From NCBI RefSeq assembly GCF_000835495.1, contig NW_015622542.1, positions 5,478,485-5,542,484 on the forward strand: a stretch of DNA of 64,000 nucleotides. Direction: 5' to 3'. Position 1 is the first letter of the stretch. Each line of letters begins with the position of its first letter. The position numbers and the translations under genes were made by a program. Below, piece by piece: positions 10,198 through 22,216 of this stretch. The stretch comes from Cladophialophora immunda. Its lineage: Eukaryota > Ascomycota > Eurotiomycetes > Chaetothyriales > Herpotrichiellaceae. The notes beneath the pieces were generated by a model. That model was not told where the DNA came from, made no database searches, and worked only from the letters and a program-made list of their open reading frames with translations.

Positions 10198-12002
10198 ATG
10201 GCGTACATTCATTCCCCTATACAAGAGGGGACTAGCTCCCACGGTACTCTGTGGTGGATCCCAGTGATTATAGGGGTATCTGTAAGGACTTGCACTGCGT
10301 TCTTCGCGACCACTTTTCTAATAGAAACCTTTCAGGCCATCCTCCGCTTCGTTCTAGCAGGCGTGTACAATATATTCTTTCACCCTCTGCGGCACATTCC
10401 AGGACCCAAATGGTCAGCCGCGAGCAACTTGAACCATGTGAGGACACTTCTGCGGGGTCTCTCGGTGGAAGAAGTCCATCGCTTGCATCAGAAATATGGC
10501 CCTGTCGTACGTCTGGCTCCGAACGAAGTGTCTTTCTCGACAGCCGATGCGTGGAAGTCCATCTATGGCTTCAGGACCGGACAGAGAGAAGGGTATGAGA
10601 AAGACCGGCATTTCTTCCCACCACCGGTCAACGGAACTCCAGGAATCATCGACGCTTATGGACCGGACCACAGCCGACAGCGGAGGGTGTTCTCGCATGC
10701 GTTTTCAGAGAATGCCCTGCGTCAACAACTCCCCTTGATGATGAAATACGTAGATCTGCTGATCTCACGACTTCATGAACACGCCGTCTCAGGGACGAAG
10801 CTCGATGCGGTCGCCTGGTATAACTTCACGACATTCGATATCATTGCAGAATTGACATTTGGCCAATTATTCCATTGCCTGGAGAGTTCGCATTACCACC
10901 CCATTGTGGAGTTGATGCTGGCGAATCTCAAAGCGTGGACGTTTCTCAACGCACAGCAACGCTTTCCCCTTCTCAAGTATTTTATCAAACACTACGTCCC
11001 GCAAACTACGCTGGAGAGGCGAAAAGATCTCGCGTCTTTCGTCGTGGCAAGCGTGGACAAGAGGCTTTCGATAAAAGTCGCGCGGTCCGATTTCTTGACT
11101 CCGACGGCCGGATCTGAGAAGTTGCAAGGGCTGAGTCTGCCAGAGATCCAAACGACAGCCCAGATGCTCCTCAATGCTGGCAGCGAAACAACCGCGACAA
11201 CCCTGTCGGCGGCGACCTACTTCACGCTGTCAAACCCACATACTTGGCAACGCCTGGTAAAGGAAGTCCGAGACACATTCGCCAACGAGGAAGACATCAC
11301 TGCCGAAAAAGTCAACAGTGAACTTCCCTTTCTTCTCGCAGTGTTTAATGAGACGCTGAGGCTCTATCCTCCAGTTCCCACTGGGTATGTCTGACCTCAG
11401 GAGTTTGCAGTCTGCGGCAACAAATCCAACTAACTCAAAAACATTTCTAGATTTGGTCGAATCGTTCCACCAGGGGGTGATACGATTGCTGGTTATTACT
11501 TCCCAGAAGGAGTAAGTCCCGAAAACTATCCTTGACCCCAATGTTCCCTTGCCGTTTTCAGGTCAATATGGAGGTACAAGCTAACCAGGGCACAGTGTGG
11601 AGTGTACATATCACAATATGCAATCAACCATTCCCCGGACTACTTTGTCGACCCGGAAAAATTCCTCCCTGAACGCTGGCTCGGTAACGAGAGGTTCAAA
11701 CAGGATAATCACAACGCATTCAACCCCTTCTCTTACGGCCCTCGGAATTGCCTTGGGAAAAAGTAAGCCCATCTTTGTGCTTTCATGCCTCTTCTTGTCT
11801 TCCCTTTCGGTATGCATGAAGCTTATCACTCAGTAGCCTCGCATACATGGAGATGCGCATGATCATGACGAAAATTGTCTGGAATTTCGACTTGGAGCTG
11901 TACGATCACACCCCAGGAGGATGGGTGCATGCTCAAAAAGTTTATACGTTGTGGGAAAAGCCACCCTTGTGGATATGCCTGAGACCTGTAAAACGAGCCT
12001 GA
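10198..12002 (+). CDS. Cytochrome P450 monooxygenase (isotrichodermin C-15 hydroxylase-like)
   Basis: Four exons (10198-11384, 11451-11511, 11596-11762, 11834-12002) give about 527 residues. The N-terminus has a hydrophobic anchor (residues about 18-60) for the ER membrane, then the proline hinge FFHPLRHIPGPKW. The I-helix motif is NAGSETTATTL, the ExxR motif is NETLR, the PERW motif is FLPERWLG, and the heme-cysteine loop is FSYGPRNCLGK. The final intron splits the residue after CLGK and the last exon starts with the usual AYMEMR helix. The overall pattern resembles the CYP65/isotrichodermin C-15 hydroxylase clade. The substrate is unknown. It shares an upstream region with the FAD monooxygenase at 7940-9440. 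Confidence 0.88.
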
Positions 12003-12697
12003 TGATGTAGGGCATGGACTTTCTGGACAAGGAATAAGCGTGAAGGGGGTAGCTTACTGCACTTCCTCCTGGTGAGTCTGATGGTATAATGACTGGCATC
12101 GGCACTTAGCACGGACTGTGTACTTGGAATAATCAGAAGAGATCGCGTGGGTATTCTGCCTTGCGCTGCAGAATCAAAACAGCACCTGGCCGTCAGGTCT
12201 GCTACTTGCAGGTTGCCTCAGGTATGACACCCTGGCAGACGAACCTCGGCTCAGGTACTATCTAGGGGGGCGCCTAGCTTTTACTGTGTTAGTAGCTACT
12301 TTAGGCTAGAGATGTGCTAGTGTACAACTAAGCGTTTGCATTTGCTTGGCTTAAAAGCAAGCTTTCTCGAGCGGCTGTTGAGACACCCTTGACCTTTCTA
12401 GTATTTCTTCGACCACGTAGACCAGGTTTCGCAATCTTAGAACTCTTCGATATACGCCGTGGCTGACAGGGTGCGACTTTGAAGCGACAGGCTAAGTATG
12501 TCTGACTTAGGCGCTGACGGATTGACTGCGCCGCCGAGGGGGAGCTGCGTCCACACCCCTGCTATCTTATATGTTTTCCCTCTCAGCAGCTGAACTCTTG
12601 CAAATCGTGGTCTGCCCAACGAATTCACACAATCTTCCTCTTGTCAAATGTACTTTGAAAGCTTTCTCTATTTGATCAATTACTGTCTGTTTCGCAC
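12003..12697. other. Intergenic DNA, no gene seen
   Basis: A spacer of about 700 bp with two further CTCAGG motifs near 12220-12255 and no supported reading frame. The part next to 12698 will hold the promoter of the following gene. Confidence 0.45.
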
Positions 12698-13796
12698 ATG
12701 CCAATCCAATTTTCCATCATGAAATCGAGCTTGAGCATTCTTTATAACCCGGCCTTTGCTCTGTCTGTCTGCCTCATCGCCTTGCATCTAAGTGGCAACG
12801 TCGTCAATGCGCAACTCATTGGGTGCAATGCGATAAATTGCCCGAAAAGCCAGAATTCCCCGTTCCAGTTTGATTGTCCTGTTGATGGGGCAGTGAACAC
12901 ACTTGTCGGAATCGCGAATGTGACTTCAACGATCACCCCTCAGCCACTCACTTGGACAGTTGGAATCTCCTCCACCTCCGACCCTACGAATGACACCGAG
13001 TCCATATACTTCAGGAATTTCTATCTCGGAAGTCCGCCTGGGCTCGACTTGGAGAAACTTAGCAACACCACTGGATGTGCGCTCTTCTTTGACGGTATCA
13101 CTAGCCAGCTTAAGTTTCCAGGATACATCGAAACCAGTATTGGGACTTGCAGTGATGCATTGTCTGCTGGGTGCGTCACCGATCTCCTAAATCAGGCAAC
13201 CTCGACCCTGGCAACACTCGACTCGGCCTCGGGGGACGTTTGTGATGTCCTTGCGTCAGAATTGGTAAACAAAGCCCCTCCAAGCTGTGGTGTTGCTCAG
13301 AGCGGTTCATGGGCAACCATTAATGCCAAAGGTACGTGAAGAACATGATCAACTGCATAAAATCTCGTTTTGACGAGGGCTAACATACCTTTGGTGAACA
13401 GCGATCACTGGACCTTCCGCACCCCTACCCGTCGTCTTGGATGACTGCTCTCCGACCACCGGCAAAGGCTATTCACTGACTCATGTGGAGAGTCAAAACC
13501 TCACGGCCCCTGGCGAAGTCCAAATCACGGAGCCTTTCCTTGGAGGTGTGACACCAATTCTGACGGTTTTCAAACCTAGTTCCAACAATTCCAGCGACGA
13601 CGGCCTCCCTGCTTCGTTGAAGAGATCCCTCCAGGGCTTAGACGTGCACCTCAGTTGTTTGAAGATTGTCAATGACGCTCAGCCAGCAACAGATCCCTCC
13701 GTGACAGCAAATTTGGCACGGGGCTTTCCTCAAACGCCTTCGAAGCTGGCAGTTTCACTTTTGATCGTCTATGCGACAATGTCGATGTTCTTCTAA
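12698..13796 (+). CDS. Secreted, probably GPI-anchored protein of unknown function
   Basis: Two exons (12698-13331, 13402-13796) join across a 70-bp intron into about 342 residues. The N-terminus is a signal peptide with an ALSVCLIALHL core, ending near NAQL. The mature part is rich in Cys, Asn, Ser and Thr with several N-glycosylation sequons (NVT, NDT, NTT, NLT, NNSS). The C-terminus is a short hydrophobic tail (AVSLLIVYATMSMFF) after a small, polar spacer, as in GPI attachment signals. An in-frame second ATG at 12719 could be the true start. No enzymatic domain is recognisable; a cell-wall or surface protein is the most likely role (inference). Confidence 0.7.
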
Positions 13797-14976
13797 AAGC
13801 GGTCATTGAAGTCGTTGCAAATGACACAGCATTCTGGATTTTGTACTAAATTGTGGTGTTTTGGTTCTGTCGTTTGCTTTTATCCATTCTGTACTGTATC
13901 AGGTAGCTAGGTAGTCTCGAGCCGGCTTTTGCGATATTCATTGGTTGATGTATCGTTGTGAATGCAACAATTTACGATCTACTCAAATACAAAGGTCTGA
14001 CAAGCATTTTCTCGTAGTGCCAAGATCTAGGCTTCCTGAAGCGCTGAAGCGTTTAGTGTCGGTCTGCGAAGACAAAAATTGAATGTGGCAATGTAACTGC
14101 TTTCACAGCCTGAATTAGAGATTTAGCCACAGCTTCACGATGCTGAAGTCGCAATTGTATATGCGACTCAATGCCAAGTATGATAATGAGCAAATCGAGT
14201 TACCTAGCCCAAGCTCCAAGCGCGATGTTGGTTCCTCAGGTTCTGCTAGAAGGGGCCGGCGCCTCTTGAGAGAGCACGATCATACATCGGTAAGCCTCAC
14301 GGTCATCGACATGGCCGGCAGACCAAGTGCAATGCTCCTGGCGTCGGCGGGAAATGAACTGCTTCAGATACCCAGCACCTGTGGAACAGCGCGGCTCGTC
14401 ATACAGTACAAATCCCCGACATTTCGGTGCTGTTGCTGCTACGGACTAGCATTGATATCCATACTACTTTGTTCGAATAAGCGCGCGACAGGCACATATT
14501 AACAATGCATTGTGGCTTATACCCATACTGCAAATTGGCTCCTAGTCAGTACGGGATGATCTATTCTCAAAATCTTTTTTGCTCTCATCATGGCACACCG
14601 GACTGGTGTCTACACATCATCGGCCCACGTCAGACCACAATTAAAGCAAAATGGAATCAACAATACGCTTCATGAAGCGCTTGTTTTTGATGGCCAAGCA
14701 GGCTACACTTTACTTCTAATTGAGTCTCAAAGATCCATGCATATTTGGTTATTTCGATACCTGCGCAAGCTTCATTGACGCCGAGGCGAGCTGATAGAAG
14801 AAGTTTGCTCCAAGAGCTGCATATAAACAGGTAAGCCTTCTCTCCTAACGTCTCCGGCCATAATCTTTCATTCAAAGATACTACAGTTGCCTCAAACCCC
14901 ACGACGACGGGCTGAATAAGTAGTATCAAGTCGACAATAGCGTTTTCCATCTCAATCCCGCCTGCTGTAGAAAGCC
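13797..14976. other. Intergenic DNA, no supported gene
   Basis: Contains a 120-codon plus-strand frame at 14140-14502 without signal peptide, domain or obvious introns. I do not support it as a gene. The stretch after about 14500 is probably the promoter side of the decayed secreted-protein gene that follows. Confidence 0.4.
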
Positions 14977-16226
14977 ATGAAGCTCTCCCTACAAACAATC
15001 ATACTCGGCATTGCAGTGTCATGTCTTCACCATGATGCAGCGGCTCGCGCCCTTCTGGCTCGAAGAGCAGAAGATCATGATATCGACACCCTTCCAGGTA
15101 CGACTATACACACACATAGACTGACAGGTGCTGACCCAAACTGAAAGGCCGTTCGTATACTTTGCTGGCAAAGGATACGCTGAAGCTTAGTCTCTCAGTG
15201 GCTCTCGGTGGAATCGAGAGCAGAAGTCTAAAGATACCTCGCGTTGATATAGTCGACCCTATTGAGCCAGACTCTCTTACCCCGGAACCGGTGGTCGGCC
15301 CATAGACTGAGCCCGACGAGCCAGATGCAAATTCTCCAGGCTTCTTGGAACCTGGTGATTCTGATCCACCAGAAACTGGGGATGGAGACGGATTTCTAGA
15401 ACCAGCGACACCGGAACCTGCAGCACCCACGGCAAAGGTCCCACCACCAAGTCCAACCGACGCTGCTCCAGAAGTTACACCTACACCTACCAAGCCAGCC
15501 CAAACGCCTTCACCCACTCCGACGCCCACCGAAGATACTGCGACCAAAGACGAGCCTTCCGCAACAAATAGCAAGGATGCGTCCACTCCTCAAGCTTAAA
15601 TTTGTTCGTACGACAGTGAAAGCCAAGGGAGCTGAAATCAACATCTCCGGAGTCTCGAGCGACCATAAAACCATGGTGGCGTTTTACAGCAACGCGCGCG
15701 CCGATGCCACAGCCGTTGACGAAGGACGTTTGACGTGGTCAGAGCTTGTCTTCCAGCGATACAGTGAGCTGGCGGGGCCGGACGTCAATAAGCTTGAATC
15801 CGTGGTAAGATGCAGTGTGAGCAACCCAGGAACAATCAACACTCTCAAGAAAGCTTTTCAGGATATGGGCAAGCCTTACGAGACGGATGGCGAGAAGATC
15901 ATCTTTCATGCAAATGCACCTGCAGGCTCAGCAGAACAACAAGCCTTCGATGCGATCCTTCGCACTGACAATGTTCGCGGCGTGAATTGGATGCTCGCGG
16001 ACCACCACAATGCTTTCGGCAAAAAGCAAATTATCAGTGTGACTGTTTGGCCTGATGAAGCACTCGACACCTTTATGCTGATTTCGATCGGGTAGAACAC
16101 AGGAGTGAAGTCAAAGTCCGTTTGGAGACATTCCTCGCCACAGAACTCTTCAATCCCATTGTCGACTCCATCATGGCGATTACGCCATCACTGGCCTGGC
16201 GCCAGTTGCAAGGTGGCACTTTGTAG
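14977..16226 (+). pseudogene. Decayed gene for a secreted Pro/Thr-rich protein
   Basis: A first exon at 14977-15097 encodes a good signal peptide (MKLSLQTIILGIAVSC). A 50-bp intron (15098-15147) leads to a frame that runs through an in-frame TAG at 15303-15305. It then continues without interruption through a long Pro/Glu/Thr-rich linker to a TAA just before 15600. From about 15577 a coding-like domain of about 170 residues continues in another frame, and near 16075 a one-base shift is needed to reach a further coding-like tail ending at 16226. One nonsense codon plus two frame changes make a working product unlikely. Alternatives are sequencing errors or a shorter gene starting at 15577. I do not recognise the C-terminal domain. 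Confidence 0.55.
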
Positions 16227-16807
16227 GTGGCTATAGTGGTGGGAACCCTTCCACTTGCATCTCGTTGGGTCTTGGACAGTGCGTGGTGTTCTTTGGTCTT
16301 TATCTGTTGTATCGATTTGGTCTCTCATATCCGACGCCCGGACTAGGTTAGCAGTTTAAACCTTACCCTCACTTTTGGATCTTCTCTCCAGCACATGGGT
16401 ATCCTCGAGGTATCTGTTCTGATAGATCATTCACGTGCCTAAAATGGTACTGATATTCTCACGCTTGAGCTCTTTTTCAAAACTGTTTCTCCGGTACACA
16501 GTAGAAAAGCATGGTTCGCCTCCGCTGTTAGTACCGAACTCCTGATCTCTATCTTGAAGCGTTCATGCCCGAAGCGATGCCACTGCTAGAAGCAATCGCA
16601 TTGAACTTGCCAAAAGGGTTGTGCAGAATCATGCGGCGATGCATCCAGCACTGCCTTATCATCATGTTTAGTTTTGAATGGGCTAAAAAGTAATTCTATT
16701 GTCGCGTTATACACCAAGATCGGCTCGTTGAAAACAACAAAAGTCTATTACTCGACTCATCTGATAATTGTGCAGAGTTCTCCAGGAAGACGAATAGCAG
16801 TGCGCAT
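16227..16807. other. Intergenic DNA between convergent genes, no gene seen
   Basis: A spacer of about 580 bp between the 3' end of the decayed gene and the 3' end of the F-box-like gene. No supported reading frame. Confidence 0.45.
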
Positions 16808-17821
16808 TCAATTGCTCACCGCTTGAGCTAAAACATCGCGTGCAAGTTTCAAATACTGCCAACGTTTGTGGCGGTGAGATTTTGCGTAATTATCCGTCGT
16901 GCCTTCTGGATAACCATAGTCTAAACTTGGAATTCTATCAGGGTCGGCTGCATCACCAAGTCCGTCAAAAAGAAGCCGAAGTGTGGGAACAGATTTGCGT
17001 CTCGCAGCTAACTGAAAAGACGGGGGTATTTCTGGGCTTGATTTGAATTTGTCGGAGTGGTCGCTGAGCATATTTTGTACAGCTAGGACGTCGTCGAGGT
17101 ACACTACCATCAAAAGTGCCCAGTCGAAGGCCGACTCGTATCGTCTAGGCTTGCCTCGAAATGGGACACACCATGGCTTGCATTTGAGGTATGGAAATTC
17201 TGCTGGGGTTGGGTGATTGTATCGGCATTGGAGTTGCTTGTTGGGATCGAGACAAGACAAAACCTCTGGAACTCCCAGGTATGCTGTAACAGCTAACGAC
17301 ATGATCCAAATCTTTCGTTGCATGATCTCTTCTTCAGGAATGGTTTCATGGACGACGTCATCCTCGTAGTCTCTAGATTTTGGTGCAAGCTGAAGGGCAG
17401 ATTTGACGGTGAGAAGCCAGGGCAATTTTGCGGCGTAGCTCTCAACGGCACTGAGGTGTCCTTGTAAAAGCCTTGCAGCATTTACGTCCCCCATTGCGTT
17501 GGCTTTGGTGACTACTGCCTCTGAATGAAAGTCCACCACTCTGGTAACGAAATAAGATCGGAGGATCTCGGTGTTGAAGAAACCTTTGACACGTTAAACG
17601 ATTGGTTTTGCATATAGCAAATCGAGGCACTCACGGTTAAGGAGGCGTAATTGAAGCCCTTCATATAATTCACAGGTGTGAACAGTCCGATCTATTATGG
17701 CGAGAATGATTTCGCTTGGCATATCCATGAGATTCATCTTATTGTTGAGACCCTGCGATGATGCAAGGTTGGAGATAGGCGAAGCCAGGTAGCTGTCAAA
17801 AATCCAAGAGTTGGGGTGCAC
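16808..17821 (-). CDS. F-box-like protein of unknown target
   Basis: Two exons (17821-17635 and 17583-16808, intron 51 bp) give about 320 residues; a start at the later Met (17737) would give 292. The N-terminal part after splicing reads MDMPSEIILAIID..LRLLNRFFNTEI, which is the shape of a fungal F-box (LPxEIxxxI..LRLVNR). The rest is alpha-helical, with a possible degenerate ankyrin-like segment (FDWALLMVVYLDDVLAVQNML, FQLAARRKSVPTLRLLF). Such proteins usually recruit substrates to SCF ubiquitin ligases. The F-box call rests on one motif; the target is unknown. Confidence 0.55.
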
Positions 17822-18814
17822 AATACTGAAGAATGTTGAGGTGGTGGTGTGTCAAGATTAGAAAGCAATACTATCATCAACTTATACCCGAGATTCTGAG
17901 ACAGTCTTTGCCAAGCTATCGACGCCACTTGTTAGCCGCCGGCAGGTCTGGAAAAGGCTGGCGGTTACTGTTCCTCTGATACATGAGGAGAGATGAGTGG
18001 CATGTCTTTTGAACCCTCTCTGCTGACTCTACTGGTCTCCGGAGGGATCAGTTGTTCTCTCCCCTGGGTTAACCTGCGTATGGGCGACTGAGAAGGCCCC
18101 CGGGGGTAGAAAACGCGGCGCGGCACTGCACCTTGGATATACCGGAATTATCTCCGCCACCAATAGGATTTATTTCATTCTTGATTTTCTGGCGTGCTGG
18201 TACAGTGTATCTGGACTGTCTTGAACATACACTGAGATAGCCGTACTCTTTCGCCGCCGGTGGGTTTAAGCTCTTTGCTGAATTAGCTTAATGGCTTGGA
18301 TTACGACGAGGAATTTGAAAGATGCTTCAAGGCAGGTGCACCAGCAAGGATAACCGAGTGGGAGTACGGAATTGGCCTCTTTAGAACACGTGAGACACCG
18401 CAAAACTGTAAATGAGGTCCATTTTGCCTTCGGATGCGGGCCATGATATGGTATACCAGCGCTGCAACAAAGTACTAAGGGTTGAATGATACAGGCCTAG
18501 GCTATTCGTTATGGGCTCCCTATCCGTTACTTCGGCTATGTCCGCGGAAAGCCCCAACTCCGATGCGGATAATAGATCGTCTCCGAAACTCTCCATGAAC
18601 TAGCGACAGAGAATTCGGCTCGCAGCCCATCCACCTATCGCGTGCTAAACAATTCGAAGATCTCATCTCGAGGCAGACTGAGAGTGCATGGGTTATACCT
18701 AGCTAAGCCGTCAAAGTTGTTGGCATAGGACCCGATCCATCGTCGACCGAATGCGGTAGTGAATCAATACCCAAGTCACATTTCTCAAGATCGCCTGGGC
18801 TCCAAAAGCAAATC
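17822..18814. other. Intergenic DNA / upstream region of two divergent genes
   Basis: A spacer of about 1 kb between the F-box-like gene and the ThDP-enzyme gene. A 71-codon minus-strand frame at 18381-18596 has a coding-like composition but no domain and no partner exons that I can support. The segment near 18814 must hold the ThDP gene promoter. Confidence 0.4.
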
Positions 18815-20762
18815 ATGTCGTAGGTTAACTATGAGCACAACTATTGGGAGTCTTCTGATACCAGCATGGCTACAGGACATACACAGGCGCCGAAGCTCTT
18901 CTAGAGGCGCTATGGGAGGTTCGTCAGAACATGGGATGCGGTGGTAGTTTGGCTAATAGGTCCAGGGTGGTGTCAGCTATTGCTTCGTGAATCTCGGCTC
19001 CGACCATCCAGCAATCATGGAAGCAATTGCGAAAAAGGAGAAGATGGAAAACCCGAATTTGCCCAAGATAATCACTTGCCCCAGTGAGGTTCGTCTCATT
19101 TTGACTCCCGACTGCCAGCCCCTGACAAAGTTCTGATCACCAGTTACGTAGATGGTCGCCTTGTCTATGGCAGATGGGTATGCGAGAGTGACCGGGAAAG
19201 CTCAGGCGGTCATTGTCCACGTTGATGTAGGGACGCAGGCCTTGGGTTGTGCCCTTCACAATGCACACATCGCACGAACTCCCGTCCTGATTTTTGCTGG
19301 GCTGTGTCCCTCGACCTTGGAAGGTGAAGAGCGCGGTACAAGAACAGAGTTTGTCAACTACCTCCAGGACATTCCCGACCAAGCAGCAATAGTCCGTCAA
19401 TACTGCAGATACACCAACGAAATCAGGAGCAGCAACAATGTCAAGCAAGTGGTTGCTCGGGCCCTGCAAATCGCCTCCTCAGCTCCCAAAGGCCCGGTAT
19501 ATCTTTATGCAGCGCGGGAGACACTGGAGCGAGAATCCAAACCGCCGAGGCTCGAGCCGAAGTTCTGGAAGCCCATCGGGCCAGCGGCTCTCCCTGATGA
19601 GGCAGTGCAAGAGATCTCGGAGGCATTGGTATCTTCCAAAGACCCACTGATCATAACAGGCTACACCGGTAGAAATGAAAAGGCCCCGTCAGAGCTCGTT
19701 AAGCTTGCAGATGCCATCCCAGGACTGAGAGTTCTCGACACTTCGATGGGAGATATGTGCTTTCCGGCCAATCATCCAGGCTGGCTCAGCGGAAAATATT
19801 CATCGCACCCTAGCATCCCGAAGGCCGATTGCATCTTGGTATTGGATTGCGACGTCCCATACGTCCCCGTTAAATGCAGACCATCATCGGCAGCAAAGGT
19901 CTATCACATCGACATCGACCCGTTGAAGAAGAGCATGGCGATGTATCATATTGACGCTGTCGGTCTGTGGCAAGCTGACTCATATACGGCGATCAAGCAG
20001 ATAAACGCCCATCTATCGAGGCCCGAGTATGTAACCACTCTGGAAGGTCTTCTAGAGTCGGACTCCGCCGTTTCCCGGGCACAAAGCCACAATCAGCTAC
20101 TGTCTGATATCGCCCAGGCTGGTATGCCAGCCTCGGGCTCCCCTACACCTCTCACAGCCGCTCTCATTGCCGCGGAGCTGAAGCGCAGTCTGCCAAATTC
20201 GACCACGTACGCTGTGGAGGCGGTGACTAATACGGCTTCCATATATGATCAGCTACGGTGTACTGTCCCAGGAAGTTACTTATCAAGCGGAGCGACCGGC
20301 CTGGGATGGGTTGGAGGGGCGTCCTTGGGTATCAAACTAGCGACCATGGATAAAGACGGAGACGCCGAGAACGCCATTGTGACTCAGATTGTGGGCGATG
20401 GGACTTATTTGTTCTCAGCACCCAGCAGTGTGTACTGGCTCAGCTCCCGCTATCGCATCCCGATCCTCACCATCATTCTGAACAACAAGGGGTGGAATGC
20501 CCCGCGAGTTTCGATGCAGCTCGTTCACCCTACAGGCGAAGGGTCTCGGATGTCCAACAGAGACCTTCATATCAGCTTCGATCCGTCGCCGGACTACGCA
20601 GGTATCGCCAAGGCAGCCGGTGGAGCCATGGTGTGGACGGGATACGCGGAAACAGCGGGAGATTTCGCTGCAGTTATAAAGGAGGCCATTAGGGAGATAA
20701 TGTCTGGTCGGACGGCTGTCGTGGAATGTAAAATTAGAGGCATGGACCCTAAAATGGAGTAA
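18815..20762 (+). CDS. ThDP-dependent 2-oxo-acid decarboxylase / acetolactate synthase-like enzyme
   Basis: My model has four exons: 18815-18819, 18876-18918, 18966-19088 and 19152-20762, giving about 593 residues. The first coding exon is only 5 nt (ATGTC); its donor GTAGGT and the acceptor CTACAG restore the usual opening (MSTYTGAEALLEALWE). The Pyr domain has VNLGSDHPAI and the catalytic-Glu segment ITCPSE|MVALSMADGYARVTG, split by the third intron right after the Glu. The PP domain has the ThDP-binding motif GDGTYLFS..ILNNKGWN. A central FAD/TH3-type domain lies between. The reaction is decarboxylation or carboligation of a 2-oxo acid through ThDP and Mg2+. Neighbours (lyase, hydratase, ring-cleaving cupin) suggest work on a ring-cleavage product such as a 2-oxo acid (inference). 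The first exon needs transcript proof; the main exon is certain. Confidence 0.85.
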
Positions 20763-21104
20763 GGGGTGAAGGGCTTCGAAAGGATCGGAAGACTACCACA
20801 CATAGCCCAGGTTTAGAGTAGGGTTGTGAGAGAGGAAAACCCTATATCTAGAACATGGTTGGATTGGACTTGTTCTTCTAGACCGGCACGAGCGCCTTGA
20901 GGTTCTTGCAATTTCCCGTTCATGCACCGGCTGACTCATGATGTGCATCGCCGCTGATTTTCGGAGGCTCGGCCGCTGTAGTTGATATTGATATTCCTGC
21001 AGGTCATTCTTTACACAAGAGACGACTGGCCAATGCAGGATAACTCGGATATATACTACTTATATCTAGGATTGATAAGTACCTCTCGGACCGAAGTGCC
21101 TTGC

Positions 21105-22216
21105 TCATGCGTCGGTCTTATACTTTTCAGATGTTTGAACATACTCGCCGAAGCCAACAGTATTGCAGACATCTCTGAAAGACATCAAAGGCTTCCGGTC
21201 CCTAACATCCTCTCTTATTTCTTCGAGAGCCTTCTGCATGCCAACAATACATGCAGTTACCAGAGACAAGGGATAAGAGACGAGGGCAAACCCGATTCGA
21301 GCGAGCTCTTTCTGGGTAAGGATCGGTGTCTTGCCCCCTTCGAGGTTGTTTGCACAAATGGGGCCCGGAATGGTTTGGCAGAGTATTTTCATCTCCTCCA
21401 CGGACGTGAGGGCATCCACAACGATCCCGTCAGCACCGGCCTCTTTGAAAAGCTTTGCCCTTAGTAATGCCTCTTCGAACGACACACAACGCGCATCCGT
21501 ACGAGCTTGAATGAATATATCAATACCTGAGAGAGAGGGTTCCCCCGCTAGTCAGTGTCCTGTGAAGCCACGCTAGATGAAAGTGATGCGGTAGGTGACA
21601 TGAGGACATACCGGTGTTGCGCTCCTCCACCGCAGCGCGTATCCGAGCCACAGCTTCCTCCCGCGCGATCACCCTCTTACCATCCATGTGTCCACATCCT
21701 TTTGGCTTCGTCAGCATTCACCACCCAGCGAAGAGACAGGCGCATTTGACAAGTCAGACGTACTCTTTGGCCACTCTTGGTCTTCCAACATGATGCCTTG
21801 GAGACATTATCTTAATGTGGGCGTTATTCAAAAGCTGAGAAATGCTCACCAGCGGCTCCAGCCTTCGCGTATTGATGCACCGTTCGTCTAACGTTCATCG
21901 CGTTCCCATAGCCCGTATCTCCATCAGCCAGGAGCGGAAGTGAACACACGTCTGTAATCTGACGAATTCGCTCGCACATTTCTGCACATTGGAGGTAGCC
22001 TGTGTCTGGGAGGCCATGGGATGCCGAGACCGCAAAACCGCCCATGAAGGCGATTTCGAACCCTGCCTGCTCGCAAAGACGGGCCGAGAGTCCGTCATGT
22101 GCGATTCCATGGGGTAGAATCTTCAGCGGATCAGCGGCAGCCTCGTTCAGCTTTGCGCGCAGTCGTTCCGCTTGGACATTTCGTTGAGGAGGCATGTCGT
22201 ACTCGACCGTGTGCAA
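21105..22216 (-). CDS. Isocitrate lyase/PEP-mutase superfamily C-C lyase (methylisocitrate/dimethylmalate lyase- or oxaloacetase-like)
   Basis: Four exons (22216-21850, 21796-21764, 21698-21612, 21526-21105) give about 302 residues, the usual length. Features of the superfamily TIM barrel are GFEIAFMGGFAVSAS, the metal-binding LLADGDTGYGNAMNV, EDQEWPKRCGHMDGK (assembled across a 65-bp intron), QARTDA and CANNLEGGKTP. The KRCGH motif carries the catalytic Cys of lyases and hydrolases such as methylisocitrate lyase, dimethylmalate lyase and oxaloacetate acetylhydrolase. True PEP mutases have an NS-type loop instead, so phosphonate synthesis is not indicated. It is divergent from the fused hydratase at 22754 over 537 bp, so a hydratase-lyase pair acting on a malate-like diacid is likely (inference). 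A 33-nt internal exon is present. Confidence 0.85.

Noticed and set aside
7940..12002. Terpenoid or meroterpenoid biosynthetic cluster from the FAD monooxygenase plus P450 pair
   Set aside because: No PKS, terpene cyclase or prenyltransferase in the window; two oxidases alone do not support it.
14140..14502. 120-codon plus-strand frame as a small gene
   Set aside because: No domain, signal peptide or splice structure; composition not clearly coding.
18381..18596. 71-codon minus-strand frame as an exon of a regulator
   Set aside because: Somewhat coding-like, but no zinc cluster or partner exon could be found around it.
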